Positions 24,042-32,844 of a DNA stretch of 64,000 nucleotides are shown here, piece by piece. Position numbers and translations under genes: made by a program. The notes beneath the pieces are model-generated. The model saw only the letters and a program-made list of their open reading frames with translations. It was not told where the DNA came from and did no database searches. This DNA comes from Thermoanaerobaculia bacterium. GTDB lineage: Bacteria; Acidobacteriota; Thermoanaerobaculia; Multivoradales; Multivoraceae. The stretch's first letter is position 1; every line of letters begins with the position of its first letter. The stretch is from contig JAJEBV010000042.1 of the NCBI GenBank assembly GCA_022822365.1, positions 1-64,000 on the forward strand, in the 5' to 3' direction.

Positions 24042-26269
24042 TCCCCGCCGCCCGTTGCCTCGGTTTCCGGTGTTTCGCCTCCCTCGTCCGCGTCATCATC
24101 GGCCTCAGCCCAGGGCAGCCAAGCGGCGTAGTCGATCTCATGCGGCGGCGGCTCGCCGCCGGGGCCCTTGAGGTAGTGCTCCATCCAGCGCAGGGTGCGG
24201 AGCATGTAGTCGAGCCGGGCCGCCGAGCGCCGGTTGCCGTGGCCCTCGCCCGGGTAGAGGACCAGCCGTACCGGCGCCTGGCCGAGGGTCTTCAGGTGCC
24301 GGTGCAACTCGAGCGACTGGCTGGGATGGACCCTGGGGTCCTCCTTGCCGTGCAGGATCAGCGTCGGCGTGCGGTTGCGCTTGACGTAGTAGATCGGGCT
24401 GCTCTTCTCGAAGTAGTCCCAGTCGTCCCAGAGCGTCGTGAGGTGATGGACCAGCTCCATCTCCATCGGGATGTCCGTCGTCCCCAGCTTGGAGATGTTG
24501 TTCGAGATGCCGACGAAGGGAATCGCCGCGGCGAAGCGGTCGGAGTAGTACGTCGCGCCCCAGGCCGACGCGTAGCCGCCGTAGGAGCCGCCCGTGATGC
24601 CGACCCGGTCCCGGTCGACGAGGCCGATCTCGATCAGGTGGTCGACCGCGACGATCAGGTCGTCGAACTCGGGGCCGGCGGCGGCGTGCTGGCCGAGCTT
24701 CGAGAATCCGACGCCGCGCCCCGTGCTGCCGCGGTAGTTCGGGTAGAAGGAGACGAAGCCTCGCGCCGCGGCGACCTGCGCGAAGTTCGAGTAGCTGGTC
24801 AGCCAGCCGTTGCTGTGGTGGCTCTCCGGGCCGCCGTGGACGAAGAGGATCAGCGGATAGCGCCGGCCCTCCTCGTAGTCAAGCGGGTAGATCAGCAGCC
24901 CTTCGAGTTCCAGCCCGTCCGGCGCCTTGTGCCGGACGACTTCCTGGCGGGCCAGGTCGACGTCGTCGAGCCAGGGGTTCGAGTTCGTCATCCGGACCGG
25001 CGGCGCCCGCGGTTCCGCCGGGTCGTAGCGGTAGATCTCCCGCGGATGGTCGGGGCTGTCCGCCACCAGCGCCGCGGCGCCGCCATCGCGCGGCAGGCTG
25101 AAGCCGAGGCTGATCGGGCCGCCCGGTTCGACCAGTGTCTCCGCTTCTCCCGAAGTCGACACCCTGCCCAGGGTGCTCCAGACGCCGACGGAGGCCGCGT
25201 ACAGGAGGTGCTCGTCGTCCTCCCAGGCGAACGAGGCGACGTGGCCCTCGAGCTCCGGCAGCAGGTCGCTGAAGCCGCCTTCGCTGCCCACGAGCATCAG
25301 TCTGCCGGCCGCGGGGTCGTGCTGATCGGCGGCCGAGACGGCGGCGACCTGCTCGCCGTCCGGGCTGAACCCGACCTGGCCGAGCTTGCCGATCGCCTCG
25401 ACCTCGGAGACCACGGGGAAGCCCTCCGCCGATGCGTTCACGGTCACGACGGACTTGCTCGTGTAGGAGTCGTCGATCAGGGCGGTCGGCGTGGTGATCG
25501 CGGCGAGGCGTTCGCCGGTCGGGCTCCAGACGGCGGAGATGACGTGCCCGTCGACCGACTCGACCAGGGCGGGCTTCGACTCGTCGTCGCTTCGGTCCGC
25601 GTCGAGCGCGGGAACGTCCGCGACCCAGAGCCGCACGAGAGGCCGGTCCTCTTCGTAGATCTCCTGGTTGAACCCCTTCTCTCGGAGCGTCTTCAGCTCC
25701 TTGTTCGTCTCCTCGCGGGCCAGGAAGGCGACCCGGCTGCCGTCCGGCGACAGGAAGTAGGAGCCGACGCCGTTCGGGTGCTCGACCAGCCTGCGGCTTT
25801 CGCCGCCGCCGACCGGGATGCCGTAGAGGGCGGAGGCCTTGTCCGAGCCGCGGCGCGAAGTGAAGAGGATCTCGTCGTTGCCGCGGAAGGTGGGCCGGCC
25901 CACGTTCACCGAGCCGGCGATGAAGGGCCGGGAGGACCCGGGCTCCGCCATGTCGAGCACGTGCAACTCGGTCCACGAGCCGCCGCTGTCCTCGTCCAGC
26001 GGCCGCCGCGGCACGCTCAACAGGTAAGCGGCGAGACTGCCGTCCGGCGACACCGCGACCGTGCCGACGCTGCGCAGGCTGGCGATGTGATGCGGCTCGA
26101 TGGGGTTCGTCTCCTGCGCCGTGACCGTGGCCGGCGCGGCCAGCGCGACCACGACGGCGGCGGCCAGTCCGACGCTGGGCGCGCGGGTCCTCTGACCCGC
26201 TGCCGCCGAAGGCGGCTGGGAAACGCGCCGGCCGGAGGCCGGCTCCATGTGGACGATGTTCCGGTTCAT
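24038..26269 (-). CDS. Secreted S9 family peptidase (prolyl oligopeptidase type)
   Basis: A 743-residue serine peptidase: N-terminal beta-propeller (for example VAVSPDGSLAAYLL and VGFSPDGEQVAAVSAAD) followed by an alpha/beta hydrolase domain. The catalytic triad is Ser562 (GGSYGGY), Asp644 (HGKEDPRVHP) and His677 (GEGHGNR). It should cut short peptides in the periplasm. The ATG at 26269 is supported by AGGAGAG just upstream. Oddly, residues about 9-31, between MNRNIVHM and the hydrophobic signal core (LAAAVVVALAAPATVTAQ), are encoded by a copy of the dispersed hairpin repeat read through in frame. The C-terminal tail is acidic. The PfkB kinase gene lies 13 bases upstream. Confidence 0.9.
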   Translation of the reverse strand: MNRNIVHMEPASGRRVSQPPSAAAGQRTRAPSVGLAAAVVVALAAPATVTAQETNPIEPHHIASLRSVGTVAVSPDGSLAAYLLSVPRRPLDEDSGGSWTELHVLDMAEPGSSRPFIAGSVNVGRPTFRGNDEILFTSRRGSDKASALYGIPVGGGESRRLVEHPNGVGSYFLSPDGSRVAFLAREETNKELKTLREKGFNQEIYEEDRPLVRLWVADVPALDADRSDDESKPALVESVDGHVISAVWSPTGERLAAITTPTALIDDSYTSKSVVTVNASAEGFPVVSEVEAIGKLGQVGFSPDGEQVAAVSAADQHDPAAGRLMLVGSEGGFSDLLPELEGHVASFAWEDDEHLLYAASVGVWSTLGRVSTSGEAETLVEPGGPISLGFSLPRDGGAAALVADSPDHPREIYRYDPAEPRAPPVRMTNSNPWLDDVDLARQEVVRHKAPDGLELEGLLIYPLDYEEGRRYPLILFVHGGPESHHSNGWLTSYSNFAQVAAARGFVSFYPNYRGSTGRGVGFSKLGQHAAAGPEFDDLIVAVDHLIEIGLVDRDRVGITGGSYGGYASAWGATYYSDRFAAAIPFVGISNNISKLGTTDIPMEMELVHHLTTLWDDWDYFEKSSPIYYVKRNRTPTLILHGKEDPRVHPSQSLELHRHLKTLGQAPVRLVLYPGEGHGNRRSAARLDYMLRTLRWMEHYLKGPGGEPPPHEIDYAAWLPWAEADDDADEGGETPETEATGGGE
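26176..26243 (+). repeat. Dispersed multi-hairpin repeat, copy C, inside a coding region
   Basis: Head TGGGCGCG, then GCGGGTC-CTCT-GACCCGC (26183-26200), GCCGCC-GAA-GGCGGC (26202-26216) and GCCGGCC-GGA-GGCCGGC (26227-26243). All three stems are perfect. It lies inside the S9 peptidase gene on the opposite strand and is translated there as an Arg/Pro/Ser/Ala-rich stretch before the signal-peptide core. Confidence 0.85.
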
Positions 26270-26282
26270 GGCCTCTCTCCTG

Positions 26283-27317
26283 TCATTGGACCGCCGCGGC
26301 CTGCCGCTCTTCGAGCGCCGCCAGCCGTTCCCGGATGTCGGGCGACAGCTTGACGCCCAGGTGCGTGATCGTATCCGCCGCCATGGCGATGCCGACCTCG
26401 CAGCAGGTGCGGATCGGCAGGTCCCGAAGCAGGCCGTAGAGGAAACCGGCGGCGAAGCAGTCGCCGGCGCCGGTCGTGTCGACGACCTCGACCCGGTGGG
26501 CGGGCACGTGGTGCACTTCATCGCCCCGGCGCACCCAGGCGCCGCGTACTCCGTCCTTGACCGCCACGACTTCAATCGTCCTGGCCAACTCGCGGGCCGC
26601 GGCCTCCGGGCCGAGACCGGTCATCATCCGCGCCTCCTCCGCGTTGGCGAACAGGATGTCGAAGCCGTGATCCTTGTGCCGCATGAGGTGGTCGCGCGAG
26701 CGGCCGACCGCGAACGGGTCGGCGAGATCGATGGCCAGCCTGGCGCCGGCGCGGCGGGCGACCGCGATCGCGTGTTCGATCGCGTCGATCTGGTTGGGGG
26801 TATCCCAGATGTAGCCGGTCGTGAAGAAGATCCGGGACCGCCGGATGTCGTCCTCGGGCACGTGTTCCGGGCGGTACTGCCGGCAGACGCCCAGGTGCGT
26901 GTTCATCGTCCGTTCGCCGTCGGGAGTCACCAGGACGACCGACGTGCCCGTGACGCCGTCGATGTGGGCGAGCCGGTTCCGGACCCGGCTCGCGTTCAGA
27001 CCGCGCTCGAACAGGCGGCCGGTGTCGTCGGCGGCGACCGCCGAGCTGTAGCTGGTGGCCACGCCGAGCAGGGATGCGGCGCGCAGCACGTTGGCGCAGG
27101 AGCCGCCGGCCTCGATCTCCGGCTGCAGGACCTCGCCGTCGCGGTTCAGCACGTGATCGAGGATCGCTTCCTGCTCTCCGGCGGTGACGAGCTTCATGAT
27201 CCCCTTGTCGAGGCCCATCTCGTCCAGGTGCCGGTCCTCGACCCGGACCAGCAGGTCGAGGATCGCGTTTTCGATTCCGACCAGTTCCGGGTCGGCTGCC
27301 CGCGGCGGCTCCGCCAC
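26283..27317 (-). CDS. PfkB family carbohydrate/nucleoside kinase
   Basis: A 344-residue ribokinase-fold kinase. EAGGSCANVLRAASLLG is the N-terminal substrate-side motif, FANAEEARMMTG precedes the ATP site, and DTTGAGDCFAAGFLYGL holds the anion hole and catalytic base Asp286. The sequence is closest to the adenosine-kinase-like group that includes fungal-type and alphaproteobacterial sugar kinases, but the phosphate acceptor is not determined. It starts 6 bases after the acyl-CoA synthetase-like gene and ends 13 bases before the S9 peptidase gene, as part of one long transcription unit. Confidence 0.88.
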   Translation of the reverse strand: MAEPPRAADPELVGIENAILDLLVRVEDRHLDEMGLDKGIMKLVTAGEQEAILDHVLNRDGEVLQPEIEAGGSCANVLRAASLLGVATSYSSAVAADDTGRLFERGLNASRVRNRLAHIDGVTGTSVVLVTPDGERTMNTHLGVCRQYRPEHVPEDDIRRSRIFFTTGYIWDTPNQIDAIEHAIAVARRAGARLAIDLADPFAVGRSRDHLMRHKDHGFDILFANAEEARMMTGLGPEAAARELARTIEVVAVKDGVRGAWVRRGDEVHHVPAHRVEVVDTTGAGDCFAAGFLYGLLRDLPIRTCCEVGIAMAADTITHLGVKLSPDIRERLAALEERQAAAVQ

Positions 27318-27323
27318 GGCGGA

Positions 27324-28853
27324 CTACTGGTCTCCCCAGCGGTCCTTGACCGCGGCGCGGTCGACGTGGTCGCCGCTCCGCGGCAACTCGCTGGTGAAGA
27401 TGACGTCGCGGGGACGCTTGAACCGGGCGATCCGGGAACCGACGTGCTCGCGCACCGACTCCTGGTCGAGACCGGCGTCGGCATCGGCCTCTACCACGGC
27501 GCGGATCGCCTCGCCCCAGCGATCGTCGCTGACCCCGAAGACGCATGCCGCGCGCACCCTGTCGAGTTCGAGGATCGCGGCCTCGACCTCGGCGGGATAG
27601 ACGTTCTCGCCGCCGGGCTTGATCAGTTCCTTCTCCGGCTTGCGGGCGACGTAGAAGAGATTGCCTTCCTCGTCGAAGCGGCCGATGTCGCCGGTGTGGT
27701 GCCAGCCGCCCCGGAAGGTGTGGGCGGTGACGTCGGGCTGCCCGTCGTAGCCCAGGAAGACGAGCGGTCCGCGGACGACGATCTCGCCGTCCTCGCCGGC
27801 GGGCACCTCGCGCTCGTCGTCGTCCACCAGACGGACGCTGCAGAGTTCGGCCGCCTTGCCGGCGCAGCCGAGCCGCTCGCGGGCGTTCTGGATCGTGACG
27901 AAACCGCTCGTCTCGCACTGCCCGAAGCCGGCCCAGAAGGTGGCGTCCGTCTCGTCGTGCAGCCGCTGCATCGTGTCCGGCGAGTCGAGGCCGGTCACGT
28001 GCCGGAGGCTGGGCAGGCGGCTGCCGGCTTCGGCCGCCGCGTCGAGCAGGGTCGTGAGCACCGGCGGGAAGTCGCTGATCATCGTGATCGCGTAGCGGTC
28101 GATCAGTTCGACGGCCTGTGCCGGGTCGTACTTCGCGGTAACGACGTTGGCGCCGCCGGCGTGGAAGACGCTCAGCAGGTGGCCGAGCGCCGCGATGTGG
28201 AAGAGCGGCAGCGCGACCAGGTTACGGTCGGAGCCGTCCAGCCCGAGCGACGCGATCTCCTGGAGGTTGGCCCAGACCAGGTTCGAGTGGCTGAGCAGAG
28301 CGCCGCGAGGGATGACGTCGACGGCCGCGGTCGCGATGACGGCGAAGGGCTCGCCGGCGGAGACGTCTGGCCGTGGCAGGTCCGCCGCCTCGCCGGCGCC
28401 GGCGTAGAGCGAGTCCAGCGGGGCGTAGCCGTCCGGCGCATCGTCGCCGAACTGGAACCAGTGCGGGACCGCCTCGTCGCCGGGGCCGCCCGGCACGGCG
28501 TCGAGGAAGTCCGCGCCGACGACGAACGCCCGGGGCTTCGCCCGCTCCCGAACGAGCATCTCGATCTCGCCCGGCTGCAGCCGCCAGTTGATCGGGTAGA
28601 CGATGATGCCCTGGCGGGCGCAGGCGAAGTAGAGCTCCACGTAGGCCGCCGAGTTCTGAGCCAGCACCGCAAGCCGGTCGCCCGCCGCCAGACCGAGTCC
28701 GTCGAGCCCGGCCGCCAGCGCGTCGACGCGGTCGCGGAGTTCCACGAAGTTCCGTTCCTCGCCATTCTCCGTGACGAGAGCGAGCCGGTCGCCGAACGCC
28801 GTCGCGTTGCGGACGAGAACGTCGTAGAGCGTGAAGTTCTGAACGCTGGACAC
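27324..28853 (-). CDS. Acyl-CoA synthetase-like AMP-dependent ligase with variant P-loop
   Basis: A 509-residue ANL-superfamily protein. FVELRDRVDALAAGL, the aromatic FGQCETSGF and GWHHTGDIGRFDEEGN motifs and the hinge KPEKELIKPGGENVYP are well kept. The phosphate-binding loop, normally TSGTTGxPKG, reads ATAAVDVIPRGALLSH (about 174-189), and the C-terminal catalytic Lys region, normally GK, reads SGDHVDRAAV. I recall other acyl-CoA synthetases sharing a TAAVxGxPRG-type loop, so this may be a natural subgroup rather than a dead enzyme. It would activate a carboxylic acid as CoA thioester. The start is GTG; a GATAAA hexamer about 40 bases upstream may be the -10. Confidence 0.8.
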   Translation of the reverse strand: MSSVQNFTLYDVLVRNATAFGDRLALVTENGEERNFVELRDRVDALAAGLDGLGLAAGDRLAVLAQNSAAYVELYFACARQGIIVYPINWRLQPGEIEMLVRERAKPRAFVVGADFLDAVPGGPGDEAVPHWFQFGDDAPDGYAPLDSLYAGAGEAADLPRPDVSAGEPFAVIATAAVDVIPRGALLSHSNLVWANLQEIASLGLDGSDRNLVALPLFHIAALGHLLSVFHAGGANVVTAKYDPAQAVELIDRYAITMISDFPPVLTTLLDAAAEAGSRLPSLRHVTGLDSPDTMQRLHDETDATFWAGFGQCETSGFVTIQNARERLGCAGKAAELCSVRLVDDDEREVPAGEDGEIVVRGPLVFLGYDGQPDVTAHTFRGGWHHTGDIGRFDEEGNLFYVARKPEKELIKPGGENVYPAEVEAAILELDRVRAACVFGVSDDRWGEAIRAVVEADADAGLDQESVREHVGSRIARFKRPRDVIFTSELPRSGDHVDRAAVKDRWGDQ

Positions 28854-28942
28854 GGTGGACGGGGCTTCTGCGGAGGCGAACCGGCGCGCACTTTATCAAC
28901 GCGGACCACCCGGTGTGCCGGCCTCGGGTCAGCGCATCCCAC

Positions 28943-28990
28943 TGGGTACGCCGGCGTCCCCGCCGGCATCCGGCGAGCCGCGGAGCGGCG
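28943..28990 (+). repeat. Dispersed multi-hairpin repeat, copy I
   Basis: Head TGGGTACG, stem GCCGGCG-TCCC-CGCCGGC (28950-28967), then GCCGC-GGA-GCGGC (28977-28989). It shares head and following CATCCGGCG with copy H. It lies between divergent genes. Confidence 0.7.
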
Positions 28991-29003
28991 AGCCCGTTCT
29001 CAG

Positions 29004-29009
29004 TACACT
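29004..29009 (+). promoter_or_regulatory. Putative -10 element TACACT
   Basis: TACACT ends 7 bases before the ATG at 29017, the same spacing seen at other leaderless candidates in the window. A transcript starting there would begin with the short leader ORF. Confidence 0.4.
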
Positions 29010-29016
29010 CCCGTCC

Positions 29017-29061
29017 ATGTGGTCTCGGCAATGCGATGGCTGCGGCGAGCAACATGCCTGA
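29017..29061 (+). CDS. Possible 14-residue leader peptide
   Basis: ATG at 29017 opens a 14-codon frame, MWSRQCDGCGEQHA, ending in TGA. The stop overlaps, out of frame, the region of the two candidate starts (29036, 29054) of the AlbA_2 protein. A TACACT element 7 bases before the ATG suggests a leaderless transcript that begins with this ORF. The CxxC plus His pattern might sense metal or redox during translation, but the frame is short enough to be chance. Confidence 0.3.
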   Translation: MWSRQCDGCGEQHA

Positions 29062-30319
29062 GAGTCCGGCCCAACTGTTGGCGAGGATTCGGCTTGGCGA
29101 GGACAGCCACCTCGAACTGAAGCAGATCGTCTTTGCCGGCGGAAAGATCAAGAGCCCCCGCCGGAGCGATCTGGGGGACGACCTGGCTGCCTTCGCCAAC
29201 GGTTATGGGGGCACACTCGTCCTCGGCGTCGAGGATCGGACCCGTGAGATCGTCGGAATCCCGGCTGAGCGCGTCGGAGAGGTCGTGGGTTTCGTGCGGG
29301 AGATCAGCCGGGACTCGATCGACCCGCCTCTGGACGTGCGGGTCGAAAGCCTGGAACTTCTCGACGCGGACGGTGCGGCCCGGAGTGTCGTGGCTGTCGA
29401 TGTTCGGCCGAGTCTCTTCGTCCACAAGAGCCCGGGTGGCTACTTCCGTCGCCAGGCCGACTCGGCCATGGCCATCCCACCGACGGTGCTGGTGCGGCTG
29501 ATCCAGGAGCGCAGCCAGACCCGTCTTCCGTCGTTCGACCAGGGAATCGTCGAGGGGGCATCTTTCGAAGCCCTGGACGCGGATCTGGTCGATCGTTTCC
29601 GAACGCCGTGGGCCGAAGACTCACGGGAAGTACTCGCCGCGAAGCTGGGGCTCGCGAAGCAGACGGGCGAGGGGGCGTTCGTCGCGACTGTCGCCGGAGT
29701 GTTGCTCGCCTCCACGGAGTCCGAGCGGTGGTTCCCGAACTTCTACATCCAGGCGGTGGCCTATCGCGGCACGAGCATCGGCGACGCGCTCTCCAACTCG
29801 CACTATCAACTGGACGCGGCGGACTGCCAGGGGCCGCTCGACCGCCAGGTCGAACTCGCCTGCAGGTTCGTGGCCCGCAACCAGCGCGTGGCCGCTCGCA
29901 AGACGATCGGGCGGCATGACATTCCCCAGTACGACATGGCGGCAGTGCTGGAGGCGCTGGTCAACGCGGTCGCACACCGGGACTACTCCGTGTACGGGTC
30001 CAGAATCAGGCTTCGCATGTTTGACGACCGACTGGAGCTGTACTCGCCGGGGGGGCCGCCGAACGGCATGGAGGTGTCGGATCTCGCCTACCGCCAGTAC
30101 TCGCGCAACGGCACGGTGACGAGCATCCTCGCCCGTTGCCGGATCCCCGACGGCATTCCGTTTCTCGAGTCGCCGCGCCTGACGTTCATGGACCGTCGCG
30201 GCGAAGGAGTGAACGTCATCCTTCGGCGCAGCGAGGAGCACTCCGGCCGCCTCCCCGAGTACGAGCTCTTCGGCAACGAACTGCGCTTGACCATCTTCGC
30301 CGCGAATCCCGCCGAGTGA
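29036..30319 (+). CDS. AlbA_2 domain / HATPase-like transcriptional regulator
   Basis: A 427-residue protein. The N-terminal Schlafen AlbA_2 domain shows GEDSHLELKQIVF and ANGYGGTLVLGVEDRTREIVG; the C-terminal half has ALVNAVAHRDYSVYGSRIRL and RLELYSPGGPPNGM, the ATP-binding signature of this family. Such proteins are usually annotated as ATP-dependent DNA-binding regulators; some Schlafen-domain proteins act in defence, but nothing next to it supports that here. The start may be 29036 or the ATG at 29054, which overlaps the stop of the putative leader peptide. The gene has somewhat less GC-biased codons in places than its neighbours. Confidence 0.82.
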   Translation: MAAASNMPESPAQLLARIRLGEDSHLELKQIVFAGGKIKSPRRSDLGDDLAAFANGYGGTLVLGVEDRTREIVGIPAERVGEVVGFVREISRDSIDPPLDVRVESLELLDADGAARSVVAVDVRPSLFVHKSPGGYFRRQADSAMAIPPTVLVRLIQERSQTRLPSFDQGIVEGASFEALDADLVDRFRTPWAEDSREVLAAKLGLAKQTGEGAFVATVAGVLLASTESERWFPNFYIQAVAYRGTSIGDALSNSHYQLDAADCQGPLDRQVELACRFVARNQRVAARKTIGRHDIPQYDMAAVLEALVNAVAHRDYSVYGSRIRLRMFDDRLELYSPGGPPNGMEVSDLAYRQYSRNGTVTSILARCRIPDGIPFLESPRLTFMDRRGEGVNVILRRSEEHSGRLPEYELFGNELRLTIFAANPAE

Positions 30320-30405
30320 GCGTGTCGACCAGCGAGCCTCGTTGCCCGTGCCGCCGCCGTTTCGGGAGAATCGCGGCCGGATTCGATACGAGCAAGGAGG
30401 GCGCT

Positions 30406-31479
30406 ATGGCGAAGTGCGGTCGTGGGCTAGTTGCGGCGTTGGTTGTTCTGCTGGTTTCCGGAGCGGTGCCTGCCCGTGCCTGGAACGACTTCGGTCACGA
30501 GGTCGTGGCCCGGATCGCGTGGCAGGAGCTCGAACCGGAGGTCCGCAGCCGTGTTCTGGCGCTGTTCCGGCAGGCGCCTCGCGACAGCGGGATGCACTGC
30601 CTCGATCTGAACCAGGATCGCCGTCGGGGCTGCGGGCGGTTCGCGTATCGATTGGGGGACGCCGAGACCGCTGAAGACGGCGACCGCATCCTGTTCGAGC
30701 GGGCCGCCTACTGGCCCGACCTGGCGCGTCAGCTCGAGAAGTACAACCGACCGACCTGGCACTACATCGGCTGGACCTGGCGCCAGGGCGCCGACGGATC
30801 GGCCCACGACACCGATCTGCCCGTGGCCGAGCCGAACGCCGTGAGCCAGTTGGTCGAACTTGCGCACTCCGTCGCCGACACGTCCGGCCGCGCGGACAAG
30901 CGCGCCATCCATCTGGCCTGGATCTTCCACCTCGTCGGCGACGTCCACCAGCCCCTCCACGCCGCCTCCCGGGTCACCGACCGCCGCGACGAGAGGGAAG
31001 GCGACCGCGGCGGCAACGGCTTCGTTCTCGACGAGTGGAACCGCAACCTCCACGCCTTCTGGGATGGCGCCCTAGACGGCCGGTTCCGGGCCGACTATCG
31101 GCGGCGGGCGCTCGCGACACTCACCTCGGACTCGAACCGGCCGCCTCCATCCGAGCGGTTCTGGAGAACCTTCGGAGAACTCCGCGACCGCGAGTACGAG
31201 GCCCACAAGGACCGCGTCGCTGCCGAGGCTCGCGCCCGCCATCCTCTGGACGAGACGATGCGCGCCGACCTCAAGTCCGGCGACTTCGAAGCCTGGGCGC
31301 GCGAGTCCAACCGGATCGTCCGCAACTCGCTCTATCCCGCCGACCTGACCCGCGGGGAGGCGCCCCCGTCCGCCTATGCGGACCTCGCCTACGACATCGC
31401 CCTGCAGCGCGCCGCCCTCGCCGGCTACCGTCTGGCCGACTTCCTTCGCAGCCGTTTCGGTGACGACACCGACCGCTGA
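30406..31479 (+). CDS. Secreted S1/P1 family nuclease
   Basis: A 357-residue zinc-dependent nuclease cleaving single-stranded nucleic acid. After a Sec signal (ALVVLLVSGAVPARA) the mature protein begins with Trp26, which acts as a zinc ligand in this family, then His31 in FGHE. Further ligands lie in AYWPD, TWHYIG, HLVGDVHQPLH and DRGGNGF, with LHAFWD closing the site. It probably scavenges extracellular DNA or RNA for phosphate and nucleosides. AGGAGG sits 6 bases before the ATG, one of the best ribosome-binding sites in the window. Cys in MHCLDL and RRGCGRF may form a disulfide. Confidence 0.92.
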   Translation: MAKCGRGLVAALVVLLVSGAVPARAWNDFGHEVVARIAWQELEPEVRSRVLALFRQAPRDSGMHCLDLNQDRRRGCGRFAYRLGDAETAEDGDRILFERAAYWPDLARQLEKYNRPTWHYIGWTWRQGADGSAHDTDLPVAEPNAVSQLVELAHSVADTSGRADKRAIHLAWIFHLVGDVHQPLHAASRVTDRRDEREGDRGGNGFVLDEWNRNLHAFWDGALDGRFRADYRRRALATLTSDSNRPPPSERFWRTFGELRDREYEAHKDRVAAEARARHPLDETMRADLKSGDFEAWARESNRIVRNSLYPADLTRGEAPPSAYADLAYDIALQRAALAGYRLADFLRSRFGDDTDR

Positions 31480-31511
31480 TCGCACCGTCGACGGGGGCGG
31501 GCACGACGGAT

Positions 31512-32732
31512 TCAGGCTTCCTGGGACCCGGTTCCCTTGCCTGTGGGCGAGTCCGTGCGCGCCACGCCGCCGTATCGAATGAGGAGGAAACCGAACAGAC
31601 CGGACAGGAGCGATCCGCACAACACGCCAAGGCGAATCGGTGCAGCGAAAGTCTGGTCTCCAGCGGGGTCCTCAAAGGCGAGACTTCCGATGAACAGGCT
31701 CATCGTGAAGCCCACTCCGCAGAGCATCGAGACTCCATAGACCTGCGGCCAGGACGCCCCCATCGGTTTCTTGGCGATGCCAAGGCGAACGGCCGTCGCG
31801 ACCGGCACGAAGACGCCCAACTGTTTACCCAGGAACAGACCCGCGGCTATGCCCAAAGGTACCGGTTCAAAGAAGGATGCCAGCGAGAGGCCGGCGAACG
31901 AGACACCGGCGTTCGCGAAAGCGAAGACCGGCAGGATGCCGTACGCGACCCAGGGATGGAGGTCGTGCTCGAGTTTCTTGAGTGGCGACTTCTGCTCGTC
32001 CTCGCGCGCCCGCATCGGTATGGCCACGGCAACCACCACGCCCGCCAAGGTTGCGTGCACGCCGATCTGGAGTACGAAGAGCCAGAGCAGCGCGCCGATC
32101 AACAGATAGCCGGCCGTTCGGCTAACACCGAGCCGATTCAGGACGAGGAGTCCCACCAGACAGAGCGCGGCGCCTTCGATGGTGACCAAGGAGAGTTCGT
32201 CCGTGTAGAAGAACGCAATGATCATGATCGCGCAGAGATCGTCGAGGATGGCGATGGCCGCAAGCAGGACTTTGAGCGAAAGCGGCGCCCACTTTCCCGC
32301 CAGGGCCAGGATGCCGAGCGCAAAGGCGATATCGGTGGCAGCAGGGATGGCCCATCCGTTCAGGCTGAGAGGATCGTCGAGATTGATGAAGATGTAGGTA
32401 GCCGCCGGCAGGACCATGCCGCCGAAAGCGCCGAAGACGGGCAGAAGCGCCTGCCTCACGCTGGAGAGCTGCCCCTCGATGAACTCTCGCTTGATCTCGA
32501 GACTGACGAGCAGGAAGAAAACGGCCATCAGGCCGTCGTTGATCCACAGCAACAGCGGTTTAGCCAAGCTGCTGTCGCCAACGGTGATCGACAGGGGGAC
32601 GTTGAGCAGTTGCCCGTAGAAGGGGGCCAGGGCGGTGTTGGCCAGGACGATGGCGATGGCCGCAGAGGCCATCAAGAGGAGGCCCGCAGTGGCCTCGTAG
32701 CGCAGGAACTCACGAAGGGCGCGAATAGGCAC
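31512..32732 (-). CDS. nhaA: Na+/H+ antiporter NhaA
   Basis: A 406-residue NhaA with twelve expected membrane spans. The essential aspartates are present as Asp134 (AIPAATDIAFALG) and Asp164-Asp165 (AIAILDDLCAI), and the conserved Lys303 lies in FLGKQLGVF. The pH-sensing region HPWVAYGILPVFAFANAG is intact. It exchanges two protons for one Na+ across the cytoplasmic membrane and would complement the Mrp complex encoded elsewhere in the window. The start is GTG with GAGAG nearby. Its third codon positions use more A and T than neighbouring genes, which could reflect transfer. It converges with the nuclease gene over 32 bases. Confidence 0.95.
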   Translation of the reverse strand: MPIRALREFLRYEATAGLLLMASAAIAIVLANTALAPFYGQLLNVPLSITVGDSSLAKPLLLWINDGLMAVFFLLVSLEIKREFIEGQLSSVRQALLPVFGAFGGMVLPAATYIFINLDDPLSLNGWAIPAATDIAFALGILALAGKWAPLSLKVLLAAIAILDDLCAIMIIAFFYTDELSLVTIEGAALCLVGLLVLNRLGVSRTAGYLLIGALLWLFVLQIGVHATLAGVVVAVAIPMRAREDEQKSPLKKLEHDLHPWVAYGILPVFAFANAGVSFAGLSLASFFEPVPLGIAAGLFLGKQLGVFVPVATAVRLGIAKKPMGASWPQVYGVSMLCGVGFTMSLFIGSLAFEDPAGDQTFAAPIRLGVLCGSLLSGLFGFLLIRYGGVARTDSPTGKGTGSQEA

Positions 32733-32844
32733 TTCGCTCTCTCAGGTCGTTCGCCATGCGGAGTTCGGGCTGCCCGCGACACCGTCCAGCCGGTTCATCA
32801 GGTTGGCACGTTATCGCCAATTGGTCGGGCCTGCTCCGGCGCCG

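Noticed and set aside
29036..31479. AlbA_2/Schlafen-type protein and S1/P1 nuclease as an anti-phage defence system
   Set aside because: The nuclease has a secretion signal and its own strong ribosome-binding site, there is an 86-base gap, and no other defence gene is adjacent. Two unrelated genes are more likely.
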